Origin: Albidovulum sp. | GTDB lineage: Bacteria > Pseudomonadota > Alphaproteobacteria > Rhodobacterales > Rhodobacteraceae | Direction: 5' to 3' | Assembly: GCA_030837785.1 (NCBI GenBank) | Contig: JAUQYA010000045.1 | Span: 1 to 8,221 of the forward strand | Length of the DNA: 8,221 nt | In this document: positions 1 to 5,916 of the stretch, piece by piece | Position numbering within the stretch: position 1 is the first letter of the stretch | Layout: each line of letters begins with the position of its first letter | Made by a program: the position numbers and the translations under genes | Notes under the pieces: model-generated | The model's input: only the letters and a program-made list of their open reading frames with translations | Told to the model about the DNA's origin: nothing | The model's database searches: none

Positions 1-1932
1 GAGCGAGCCGAAGGCCAGCGCCTCGGCCGTGGCCCAGTCGAAGCCGGTGCCTTTCCGGAACATCTCGGCCTTCGCCTCGAGCTGGCGCGCCACCGTCCTG
101 TGGATGTCGAAGCCTTCGGGCACGCGGGTCAGCGCGGCGCCGATCTCGGCCATCGACTTCCTGGTGATCGCGGTCTTGCCGGCCTGGTAGTCCGCGCTTT
201 CGCGTTCCAGATGCGCCCAGCGGCCGTCGAGCCAGTCGGCCTTGTTCGGCTTGTAGGCCTTGCCGGTATCGAACTCCTCGTTGAGATGGGCCTGGAAGGC
301 GGCCTTCATGTCCTCGATCTCGCCTTCCGGGATGAGACCGTCCTTGACCAGGCGTTCGGTATAGAGCTGGAGCGTGGTCTTGTGGGTCTTGATGGTCTTG
401 TACATCGCCGGGTTGGTGAACATCGGCTCGTCGCCTTCGTTGTGACCGAAGCGGCGGTAGCAGAACATGTCGATGACGACGTCACGCCCGAACATCTGGC
501 GGAATTCGGTGGCGACCTTGGCAGCGTGGACGACCGCCTCGGGGTCGTCGCCGTTGACGTGGAAGATCGGCGCCTCGACCATCAGGGCGATGTCGGTCGG
601 GTAGGGCGAGGAGCGCGAGAAATGCGGCGCGGTGGTGAAGCCGATCTGGTTGTTGACGATGATGTGGATGGTGCCGCCGGTGCGGTGGCCGCGCAGGCCC
701 GAAAGCCCGAAGCATTCCGCGACGACGCCCTGGCCGGCGAAGGCAGCGTCACCGTGCAGGAGGATCGGCAGGACGGCGCGGCGTTCGGCCTGGTCGCCCC
801 ACTGGTCCTGCTTGGCGCGGACCTTGCCGAGGACGACGGGGTTCACCGCCTCGAGGTGGCTGGGGTTCGCGGTCAGGCTGAGGTGCACGGTGTTGCCGTC
901 GAAGGTGCGGTCGCTTGATGCGCCGAGATGGTATTTCACGTCGCCCGAGCCGTCGACGTCCTCGGGCTTGAAGCTGCCGCCCTGGAACTCGTTGAAGATC
1001 GCCCGGTAGGGCTTGGCCAGCACGTTGGCGAGAACCGACAGCCGGCCGCGGTGCGGCATGCCGAAGACAATCTCCTTCACGCCAAGGCCGCCGCCGCGCT
1101 TGATGATCTGTTCCATTGCCGGGATCAGCGCCTCGGCGCCGTCAAGGCCGAAGCGCTTGGTGCCCATGTACTTGACGTGCAGGAACTTCTCGAAGCCCTC
1201 GGCCTCGACGAGCTTGTTGAGGATGGCCTTGCGCCCCTCGCGGGTGAAGGTGATCTCCTTGCCGTAGCCCTCGATCCGCTCCTTCAGCCAGGCGGCCTGC
1301 GCGGGATCGGAAATGTGCATGTACTGGAGCGCGAAGGTGCCGCAGTAGGTGCGCTTCACGATGTCGAGGATCTCGCGCAGCGAGGCATGTTCGAGGCCGA
1401 GCACCTTGTCGATGAAGATCGGCCGGTCCATGTCGGCGTCGGCGAAGCCGTAGGATTTCGGGTCAAGCTCGGGGTGCGGGTTTTCCTCGCGCATCCCCAA
1501 GGGGTCGAGGTCGGCGACGAGGTGGCCGCGGATGCGGTAGGCGCGGATGATCATCAGCGCGCGGATAGAATCGAGCACCGCGCGCTTGATCTGGTCGTCA
1601 GAGACGGCGACGCCCTGTTCGGCGGCCTTGGCCTTGATCTTGTCGGCCGCGCCCTTGAGCTCTTGCGCCTGCGGCCATTCGCCGGTCAGCGCGGCGGTCA
1701 GGTCATCCGACGGCACCGGCGGCCAGTCGGGCCGGTCCCAGGAGGCGCCCCGCGCCTCGCGGCGCACATCCGTCTCGCTGTCGCCGAGCGAGCGGAAGAA
1801 CGCGGCCCAGCTGCCGTCCACCGCCGACGGGTCGGCGGCGAAGCGGGCGTAGAGCTGTTCGACATATTCCGCGTTATGGCCTTGCAGGAAGGACGAGGCG
1901 GCGAACTGGTCGTTGGGGGACTGGTCGGTCAT
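1..1932 (-). CDS. sucA: 2-oxoglutarate dehydrogenase E1 component, N-terminal part (cut by window edge)
   Basis: Thiamine-diphosphate-dependent E1 subunit of the 2-oxoglutarate dehydrogenase complex. It decarboxylates 2-oxoglutarate and passes the succinyl group to the lipoyl arm of SucB in the cytoplasm. The reading frame is open for 644 codons from ATG at 1932 to the edge; full-length relatives have roughly 930–990 residues, so about two thirds is present. Visible in order: the E2-binding N-terminal segment (SFLQGHNAEYVEQLY, about residues 14–28), KRFGLDGAEALIP (259–271), GMPHRGRL (291–298), the SGDVKYH region (about 329–335), the ThDP/Mg motif HGDAAF (393–398) with NNQIGF (427–432), HVNGDDP (458–464) and GHNEGDEP (496–503). 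The last residues, FDWATAEALAFGSL (631–644), open the transketolase-type pyrimidine-binding domain. AAGGTG lies 5 bases before the start. The gene follows the exported-protein gene after a 26-base gap, so it is probably cotranscribed with it. Confidence 0.97.
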   Translation of the reverse strand, partial: MTDQSPNDQFAASSFLQGHNAEYVEQLYARFAADPSAVDGSWAAFFRSLGDSETDVRREARGASWDRPDWPPVPSDDLTAALTGEWPQAQELKGAADKIKAKAAEQGVAVSDDQIKRAVLDSIRALMIIRAYRIRGHLVADLDPLGMREENPHPELDPKSYGFADADMDRPIFIDKVLGLEHASLREILDIVKRTYCGTFALQYMHISDPAQAAWLKERIEGYGKEITFTREGRKAILNKLVEAEGFEKFLHVKYMGTKRFGLDGAEALIPAMEQIIKRGGGLGVKEIVFGMPHRGRLSVLANVLAKPYRAIFNEFQGGSFKPEDVDGSGDVKYHLGASSDRTFDGNTVHLSLTANPSHLEAVNPVVLGKVRAKQDQWGDQAERRAVLPILLHGDAAFAGQGVVAECFGLSGLRGHRTGGTIHIIVNNQIGFTTAPHFSRSSPYPTDIALMVEAPIFHVNGDDPEAVVHAAKVATEFRQMFGRDVVIDMFCYRRFGHNEGDEPMFTNPAMYKTIKTHKTTLQLYTERLVKDGLIPEGEIEDMKAAFQAHLNEEFDTGKAYKPNKADWLDGRWAHLERESADYQAGKTAITRKSMAEIGAALTRVPEGFDIHRTVARQLEAKAEMFRKGTGFDWATAEALAFGSL

Positions 1933-1958
1933 GGGGTCACCTTGCGAGGACGCGATAT

Positions 1959-2810
1959 TCAGTATGCCATCGAGACGTTTCGGGATTCGAATTCAAAAAT
2001 GGAGGAAAGGACGGCTGCGGGCGCGTAACGCGAAACATGGGTCTCCAGCCGGGCAAGTTCGGTGGCATCGACATAAGTCAACTTGCCGGCAAATCCCGAC
2101 GGGGTGTTGTACATGATCAAATGTTCTTCGTAGTTGAGGTATTTCCGCTCCTTTCGGAGGTCGGCAGGTTTGAGGCCGTCCGGCAGGAGCCTGTCGACTT
2201 CAGACAGGGTGAACGGCGTCGACAGGTAAAGATCGCAGTTTAGAAAATATCGTGAGGTCAGACCGCCTTGCGGCAAGATGAGCAATCTGAGAGCTGCCGA
2301 CGCGTCTGCCGTCTCGTAGTAGAGTACGGCCGATCCGTGATACTTTCCCATATAACTGACGACGGCTTCAACATTTGCAGGTTCCCCGCCCGGCAACCTG
2401 GCGCCCTTTACATCCGCACCGTCGGAGGGTTCGACCCTGCTTACAAGGGGGCGCGCGCTGCCTCCGGCCCGAGCAGCTTCTCTTTGCTTTTCCTCACCCG
2501 GCATCCAGACCATTTTGTATCCTGACGCGAAGGCTAAGGCGAAAAGGTCACTATCGGGTGTTGCATTACCTGCGATCACCCAGTTTGCCGCATTCAGCGC
2601 CTGCAATCGGGCCTTGACCGAGACGGGCTGACCGGCGCAGGCATGAAATGCAGCCATAATCGCGCCATCGCCGACGCTCTCGGAGCGCGCAGGACAGGGC
2701 ATGGTAGAGGCGGCGAGCGCAGCGGTCGCGATAACGACAGCCAAATTCCAGACTGTTCGCCGACCTCCTTTCTGGGGCAGGCCTCTGGGATGTGTGGGGA
2801 GGGGAATCAT
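1959..2810 (-). CDS. Exported protein of unknown function, coupled to the sulfotransferase gene
   Basis: A 283-residue protein that I do not recognise. A basic N-terminus (KGGRR, about 14–18) leads into a hydrophobic stretch (VWNLAVVIATAALAAS, 20–35) and a small-residue region ending near PARSES (40–45). This looks like a Sec signal peptide, although the n-region is long. No lipobox is seen. The predicted mature part keeps two cysteines (about 58 and 192) that could form a disulfide. It includes a Tyr-rich middle segment (SYMGKYHGSAVLYYETAD, 152–169) and a charged segment (LRKERKYLNYEEHL, 218–231). ATG at 2810 is preferred over in-frame GTG codons at 2816 and 2813 because GGAGG sits 6 bases before it. 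The ATG overlaps the sulfotransferase stop as TGATG. Part of the gene is less GC-rich than its neighbours: 2101–2160 is 28/60 G+C by hand count, against 44/60 for 5581–5640 in sucC. Function unknown; a partner or substrate role with the sulfotransferase is conjecture. Confidence 0.75.
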   Translation of the reverse strand: MIPLPTHPRGLPQKGGRRTVWNLAVVIATAALAASTMPCPARSESVGDGAIMAAFHACAGQPVSVKARLQALNAANWVIAGNATPDSDLFALAFASGYKMVWMPGEEKQREAARAGGSARPLVSRVEPSDGADVKGARLPGGEPANVEAVVSYMGKYHGSAVLYYETADASAALRLLILPQGGLTSRYFLNCDLYLSTPFTLSEVDRLLPDGLKPADLRKERKYLNYEEHLIMYNTPSGFAGKLTYVDATELARLETHVSRYAPAAVLSSIFEFESRNVSMAY

Positions 2811-2821
2811 CACCACCCTCC
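2808..2821 (-). promoter_or_regulatory. TGATG stop/start overlap with strong ribosome binding site
   Basis: Read on the minus strand, the last sulfotransferase codons (Leu-Gly-Gly-Trp-stop) contain GGAGG at 2821–2817. Six bases then lead to an ATG at 2810–2808 that shares one base with the TGA stop (2812–2810). This fixes the start of the downstream exported-protein gene and implies translational coupling: ribosomes ending the sulfotransferase can reinitiate at once. The GTG codons at 2816 and 2813 lie too close to this site to use it well. Confidence 0.7.
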
Positions 2822-3520
2822 AAGCTTTTCGGTGAGGCGCTTCATCAGCCCCTTCGGCATGGCATGGGCGGATTTCGGGATCTGGTCGATGGCGTAGCCG
2901 AAGCGCCGGAAGTCTTCGGCATAGTAGTCGGCGATGCGGGCGAGGGTTTCCTTCGACGGTTTCAGCCGTTCGGAATCGGTGCCCATCTTCTTCTTGCGGA
3001 CGTTTTCGGGGGTGATGCTGCGCTCGCCCTCCTTGTTGCCGGCGATCCGGTCAAGATGCGCGACGACCGGATCAAGGCCCTGTTCCATCTGGAAACAGGC
3101 GGCATCTTCGGGGACGAGATCGGCCATCGGGCGGATGTGGTTGTCGTAGCCGAAAGGCTCGGAATCCTTGCGTTTCAGCCAGTCGTCGAACCATTCGTCG
3201 ATGGACCAGAGGGGGGCCACCGTGCCCTCGACCTCGACCTGGAACTGGAAGGCGCTGACGAGGCGCTTGACCGGGTGGCGGACGACGGCGAAGGAGGAGG
3301 CGATCCAGTCCTCGGGGATCAGCTTGTGGAAGGCGTCGAGCGGCAGGTGCTGCGGCGAGGACTTCGTCCAGCGTTGCGGTTCGGGGTCGGCAAGGAAGCG
3401 GGTGTTGACGAAGGCAAGCGTCCCGAAGCGCCGGGCGAGATAGGCCTCGACCGAGGAGCCGGCGCATTTCGGCACGTGGGCGTAGTAGTGCAGCTTGTCG
3501 TTGATGCGGAAGATCGGCAT
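2810..3520 (-). CDS. Sulfotransferase family protein (PAPS-dependent, substrate unknown)
   Basis: A 236-residue member of the cytosolic-type sulfotransferase superfamily, most like the sulfotransferase family 2 group. These enzymes transfer sulfate from 3'-phosphoadenosine-5'-phosphosulfate (PAPS) to a hydroxyl or amino group, often of a carbohydrate or lipid. The N-terminal HVPKCAGSSVEAYL (15–28) matches the 5'-phosphosulfate-binding loop, and VVRHPVKRLVSAF (79–91) matches the 3'-phosphate-binding Arg/Ser motif. NHIRPMADLVP (127–137) and the C-terminal YYAEDFRRFGY (199–209) are also typical of the family. No signal peptide or membrane segment is seen. ATG at 3520 is directly followed by a short strand leading into the PAPS loop; an imperfect AAAGGGA lies upstream at long spacing. 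It follows sucD after 54 bases and overlaps the next gene by one base. The acceptor cannot be told from sequence, and nothing around it indicates sulfated polysaccharide synthesis. Confidence 0.85.
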   Translation of the reverse strand: MPIFRINDKLHYYAHVPKCAGSSVEAYLARRFGTLAFVNTRFLADPEPQRWTKSSPQHLPLDAFHKLIPEDWIASSFAVVRHPVKRLVSAFQFQVEVEGTVAPLWSIDEWFDDWLKRKDSEPFGYDNHIRPMADLVPEDAACFQMEQGLDPVVAHLDRIAGNKEGERSITPENVRKKKMGTDSERLKPSKETLARIADYYAEDFRRFGYAIDQIPKSAHAMPKGLMKRLTEKLGGW

Positions 3521-3540
3521 CGGCTTTCGTCCCTTTGCGC

Positions 3541-3569
3541 CGCGGCCCCGGAGCCTGTCCGGGGCTGCG
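3541..3569 (-). other. GC-rich hairpin between sucD and the sulfotransferase gene
   Basis: GCCCCGG (3545–3551) and CCGGGGC (3559–3565) form a perfect 7-bp stem with a 7-base loop. A mismatch and three more pairs (3541–3543 with 3567–3569) extend it. It begins 5 bases after the sucD stop. On the minus strand it is followed by GCAAAGGGACG rather than a T-run, so it is not a standard intrinsic terminator. It could weaken read-through or protect the 3' end of the sucCD message. Confidence 0.4.
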
Positions 3570-3574
3570 CTGTG

Positions 3575-4459
3575 TTACCCCTTGATCGCCTTCAGCACCG
3601 CCTCGCCCAGCGTCGCCGGGCTGTCGGCGACGACGATGCCGGCGGCTTTCATCGCCTCGATCTTCGATTCCGCGTCGCCCTTGCCGCCCGAAACGATGGC
3701 GCCGGCGTGGCCCATGCGGCGGCCCTTCGGCGCGGTGCGGCCGGCGATGAAGCCGGCGGTCGGCTTCCAGCGGCCCTTCTTCGCCTCGTCCTTCAGGAAC
3801 TGCGCCGCCTCTTCCTCGGCCGAACCGCCGATCTCGCCGATCATGATGATCGATTCCGTCTCGTCATCGGCGAGGAACATTTCCAAAACGTCGATATGCT
3901 CCATCCCCTTGATCGGGTCGCCGCCGATGCCGACCGCCGAGGACTGGCCGAGGCCGACGTCCGAGGTCTGCTTCACCGCCTCGTAGGTCAGGGTGCCGGA
4001 GCGGGAAACGACGCCGACCGAGCCGCGCTTGAAGATGTTGCCGGGCATGATGCCGATCTTGCATTCGCCCGGGGTCATGATGCCGGGGCAGTTCGGGCCG
4101 ATGAGGCGCGACTTGGAGCCGGAAAGGGCGCGCTTGACGCGCATCATGTCGAGGACCGGGATGCCTTCGGTGATGCAGACGATCAGCGGCATGCCGGCGT
4201 CGATCGCCTCGAGGATACTATCGGCGGCGAAGGGCGGCGGGACATAGATGACGCTGGCATTGGCGCCGGTCCTGTCGACCGCCTCATGGACCGAGTCGAA
4301 GACCGGCAGGGCGAGGTGCTCGGTCCCGCCCTTGCCCGGCGTCACGCCGCCGACCATCCTTGTGCCGTAGGCGATCGCCTGTTCGGTGTGGAAGGTGCCT
4401 TGGCTGCCGGTGATGCCCTGGGTGATGACGCGGGTGGATTTGTCGACGAGGACGGACAT
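3575..4459 (-). CDS. sucD: Succinyl-CoA synthetase (ADP-forming) alpha subunit
   Basis: Alpha subunit of succinate–CoA ligase, which with SucC interconverts succinyl-CoA and succinate while making ATP (or GTP) in the TCA cycle. The 294 residues are close to the 289 of the E. coli protein. The N-terminal CoA-binding Rossmann domain shows QGITGSQGTFHT (14–25), GGVTPGKGGTEH (37–48) and VPPPFAAD (73–80). The ligase domain shows GPNCPGIMTPGECKIGIMPG (121–140) and SRSGTLTYE (152–160). The phosphorylated catalytic histidine is His251 in GRRMGHAGAI, matching His246 of E. coli. ATG at 4459 has AAAGGAAAT upstream, with the GGA core 9 bases away. It follows sucC with an 82-base gap filled largely by a palindromic repeat. 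Nothing in the protein looks abnormal. Confidence 0.98.
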   Translation of the reverse strand: MSVLVDKSTRVITQGITGSQGTFHTEQAIAYGTRMVGGVTPGKGGTEHLALPVFDSVHEAVDRTGANASVIYVPPPFAADSILEAIDAGMPLIVCITEGIPVLDMMRVKRALSGSKSRLIGPNCPGIMTPGECKIGIMPGNIFKRGSVGVVSRSGTLTYEAVKQTSDVGLGQSSAVGIGGDPIKGMEHIDVLEMFLADDETESIIMIGEIGGSAEEEAAQFLKDEAKKGRWKPTAGFIAGRTAPKGRRMGHAGAIVSGGKGDAESKIEAMKAAGIVVADSPATLGEAVLKAIKG

Positions 4460-4479
4460 TTGGCGATTTCCTTTGTCTG

Positions 4480-4539
4480 CGTAGGGTGGGCAATCTGCCC
4501 ACCATTCCGGGCGATTGTGGGCAGATTGCCCACCCTACG
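4480..4539. repeat. Nested palindromic repeat (REP-like) in the sucC–sucD gap
   Basis: A perfect 23-bp inverted repeat (4480–4502 and 4517–4539) flanks a 14-base spacer. Each arm is itself a small hairpin: GTGGGCA-ATC-TGCCCAC on the left and GTGGGCA-GAT-TGCCCAC on the right, next to the outer CGTAGG/CCTACG ends. The transcript could therefore fold as one long stem or as two short hairpins. The repeat ends 2 bases before the sucC stop codon and stops 20 bases before the sucD ATG, leaving the sucD ribosome binding site free. No T-run follows on either strand. The architecture resembles the REP/BIME class of dispersed intergenic palindromes, which I infer from form; only one copy is in this window. 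Confidence 0.85.
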
Positions 4540-4541
4540 GG

Positions 4542-5735
4542 CTATCCCCTGACGGCCTTCACGATCTTCTGCGCCGCGTCGGCGAGGTTGTCGCCGGAAA
4601 TCACGTTCAAGCCGGAGTTGGCGATGATCTCCTTGCCCTTCTCGACGTTGGTGCCTTCGAGCCGCACCACCAGCGGCACCGTCAGGCCCACTTCCCTGAC
4701 CGCGGCGATGATCCCCTCGGCGATGATGTCGCAGCGCATGATGCCGCCGAAGATGTTGACGAGGATGCCTTTGACGTTCGGGTCGGAGGTGATGATCTTG
4801 AAGGCCTCGGTCACCTTTTCCTTGGTGGCGCCGCCGCCGACGTCGAGGAAGTTCGCCGGCTCCGCCCCGTAGAGCTTGATGATGTCCATCGTCGCCATCG
4901 CGAGGCCTGCGCCGTTGACCATGCAGCCGATCTCGCCATCCAGCGCGATGTAGTTGAGGTCGAACCTGGAGGCGGCAAGTTCCTTGGGGTCTTCCTCGGT
5001 CTCGTCCCTCAGCGCCATCACCTCGGGCTGGCGGTAGAGCGCGTTGTTGTCGAAGCCGATCTTGGCGTCGAGCACCTTGAGGTTGCCGTCCTTCAGCACC
5101 ACGAGCGGGTTGATCTCCAGCATCTCCATGTCCTTCTCGACGAAGGCCTTGTAGAGGGTGCGGATCAGCGCCACGCACTGCTTGACCTGGCCGCCCTCGA
5201 GCCCGAGGGCGAAGGCGACGCGGCGGCCGTGGAAGTCGGAAAGCCCGGTGGCGGGATCGACCGAGAAGGAGACGATCTTCTCGGGCGTCCTCGCGGCGAC
5301 CTCCTCGATGTCCATGCCGCCCTCGGTCGACGAGACGAAGGCGATGCGCGAGGTGCCGCGGTCGACCAGAAGGGCGAGGTAAAGCTCGCGCGCGATGTCG
5401 GAGCCGTCCTCGATGTAGATGCGGTTGACCTGTTTGCCGGCGGGGCCGGTCTGGTGGGTGACGAGCGTCCGGCCGAGCATCTGCTTGGCCTGGGCCGCGG
5501 CTTCCTCGACCGATTTCGCCAGCCGCACGCCGCCCTTCTCGCCCGCCTCCGGCTCCTTGAAGCGGCCCTTGCCGCGCCCGCCGGCGTGGATCTGCGCCTT
5601 GACGACCCAGAGCGGCCCGTCAAGTTCGCCCGCCGCGGTCTTGGCCTCCTCGGCCTTGAGCACGACCCGGCCGTCGGAGACCGGCGCGCCGTAGGAGCGC
5701 AGGAGCGCCTTGGCCTGGTATTCGTGGATGTTCAT
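4542..5735 (-). CDS. sucC: Succinyl-CoA synthetase (ADP-forming) beta subunit
   Basis: Beta subunit of succinate–CoA ligase, carrying the ATP-grasp nucleotide site and the succinate site; it pairs with SucD. The 397 residues compare with 388 in E. coli. The N-terminus MNIHEYQAKALL is diagnostic. The ATP-grasp domain shows VVKAQIHAGGRGKGRFK (44–60), with Lys46 and the GGRGKG loop (52–57). Metal-binding residues are in LEINPLVV (206–213), Glu207 and Asn209. The C-terminal ligase domain shows NGAGLAM (274–280), LDVGGGA (297–303), NIFGGIMRC (327–335) and RLEGTNVEKG (358–367). The frame is open for 59 codons further upstream, but ATG at 5735 is right: the family begins there, GGGGA lies 6 bases before it, and the upstream stretch holds operator-like palindromes. 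It is the first gene after a 181-base intergenic region, so it probably heads the transcript. Confidence 0.98.
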   Translation of the reverse strand: MNIHEYQAKALLRSYGAPVSDGRVVLKAEEAKTAAGELDGPLWVVKAQIHAGGRGKGRFKEPEAGEKGGVRLAKSVEEAAAQAKQMLGRTLVTHQTGPAGKQVNRIYIEDGSDIARELYLALLVDRGTSRIAFVSSTEGGMDIEEVAARTPEKIVSFSVDPATGLSDFHGRRVAFALGLEGGQVKQCVALIRTLYKAFVEKDMEMLEINPLVVLKDGNLKVLDAKIGFDNNALYRQPEVMALRDETEEDPKELAASRFDLNYIALDGEIGCMVNGAGLAMATMDIIKLYGAEPANFLDVGGGATKEKVTEAFKIITSDPNVKGILVNIFGGIMRCDIIAEGIIAAVREVGLTVPLVVRLEGTNVEKGKEIIANSGLNVISGDNLADAAQKIVKAVRG

Positions 5736-5840
5736 CACTGGTCCCCGCTTGGTTCGGTCTGGCGGTTCTTCGCACATCGCGGCGCCGCGGCGAAACGATA
5801 ATTGCGTGAAATTGGCGGGAGCGGCGAAAATCGGCAGTTT
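5736..5840 (-). promoter_or_regulatory. Leader between the operator-like boxes and sucC
   Basis: This non-coding leader separates the paired GTGATCAC sites from the sucC start. It holds a perfect 12-bp palindrome, CGCGGCGCCGCG (5778–5789), enclosed by TTCGC (5769–5773) and GCGAA (5790–5794), so the sucC 5' untranslated RNA could fold into a GC-rich stem. A G+C-rich genome makes such stems common. No recognised riboswitch was seen, and no strong -10 box stands out. Confidence 0.35.
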
Positions 5841-5871
5841 TGTGATCACGGCAAGAAATCGTGTGATCACA
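5841..5871. promoter_or_regulatory. Paired GTGATCAC palindromes, probable operator upstream of sucC
   Basis: Two perfect copies of the 8-bp palindrome GTGATCAC lie at 5842–5849 and 5863–5870. Both are preceded by T, and the second extends to TGTGATCACA (5862–5871). Their centres are 21 bp apart, two turns of B-DNA, so two regulator dimers would sit on the same face. They lie about 107–135 bases before the sucC ATG and are the only copies noticed in the window. A weak -35-like TTGCCG (5854–5849 on the minus strand) touches the inner box, which would suit repression or close-range activation, but its 17-bp-spaced -10 (ATTTTC) is poor. The regulator is not identified; a TCA-cycle regulator such as the AkgR type described in Rhodobacter is a candidate, but I cannot confirm its motif from memory. 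Confidence 0.6.
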
Positions 5872-5879
5872 TTCACCGC

Positions 5880-5894
5880 GCCGGACCGTCCGGC
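5880..5894 (-). terminator. Small hairpin after the exported-protein gene, possible weak terminator
   Basis: GCCGGA (5880–5885) pairs with TCCGGC (5889–5894) around a 3-base loop, 22 bases after the stop of the upstream exported-protein gene. On the minus strand it is followed by GCGGTGAATG with no T-run. It could end or pause that transcript before the sucC control region, but the stem is short. Confidence 0.25.
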
Positions 5895-5916
5895 AGGATT
5901 CGCAGCGGGCATCGGA

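Noticed and set aside
2076..2081. TTGACT on the minus strand inside the exported-protein gene as a -35 box of a separate sucA promoter
   Set aside because: The hexamer 17 bases downstream (ACTTGC) bears little resemblance to a -10 box, and a lone hexamer inside a gene is weak evidence.
4480..4539. The sucC–sucD palindrome as an intrinsic terminator
   Set aside because: No T-run follows on the minus strand, and termination here would separate the two subunits of one enzyme.
2792..4552. A 586-codon plus-strand open frame opposite sucD and the sulfotransferase gene
   Set aside because: It is antisense to two clearly recognisable genes, has a His/Asp/Arg/Ala-rich composition typical of the complement of GC-rich coding DNA, and shows no domain or usable start signal.
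5862..5871. TGTGATCACA as a CRP site
   Set aside because: CRP sites have the TGTGA and TCACA half-sites separated by 6 bases; here they abut directly, so a different regulator is more likely.
5736..5912. A 59-residue N-terminal extension of SucC in the open frame
   Set aside because: The family begins at MNIHEYQ, a ribosome binding site lies before that ATG, and the extension is encoded by DNA containing the GTGATCAC operator-like pair.
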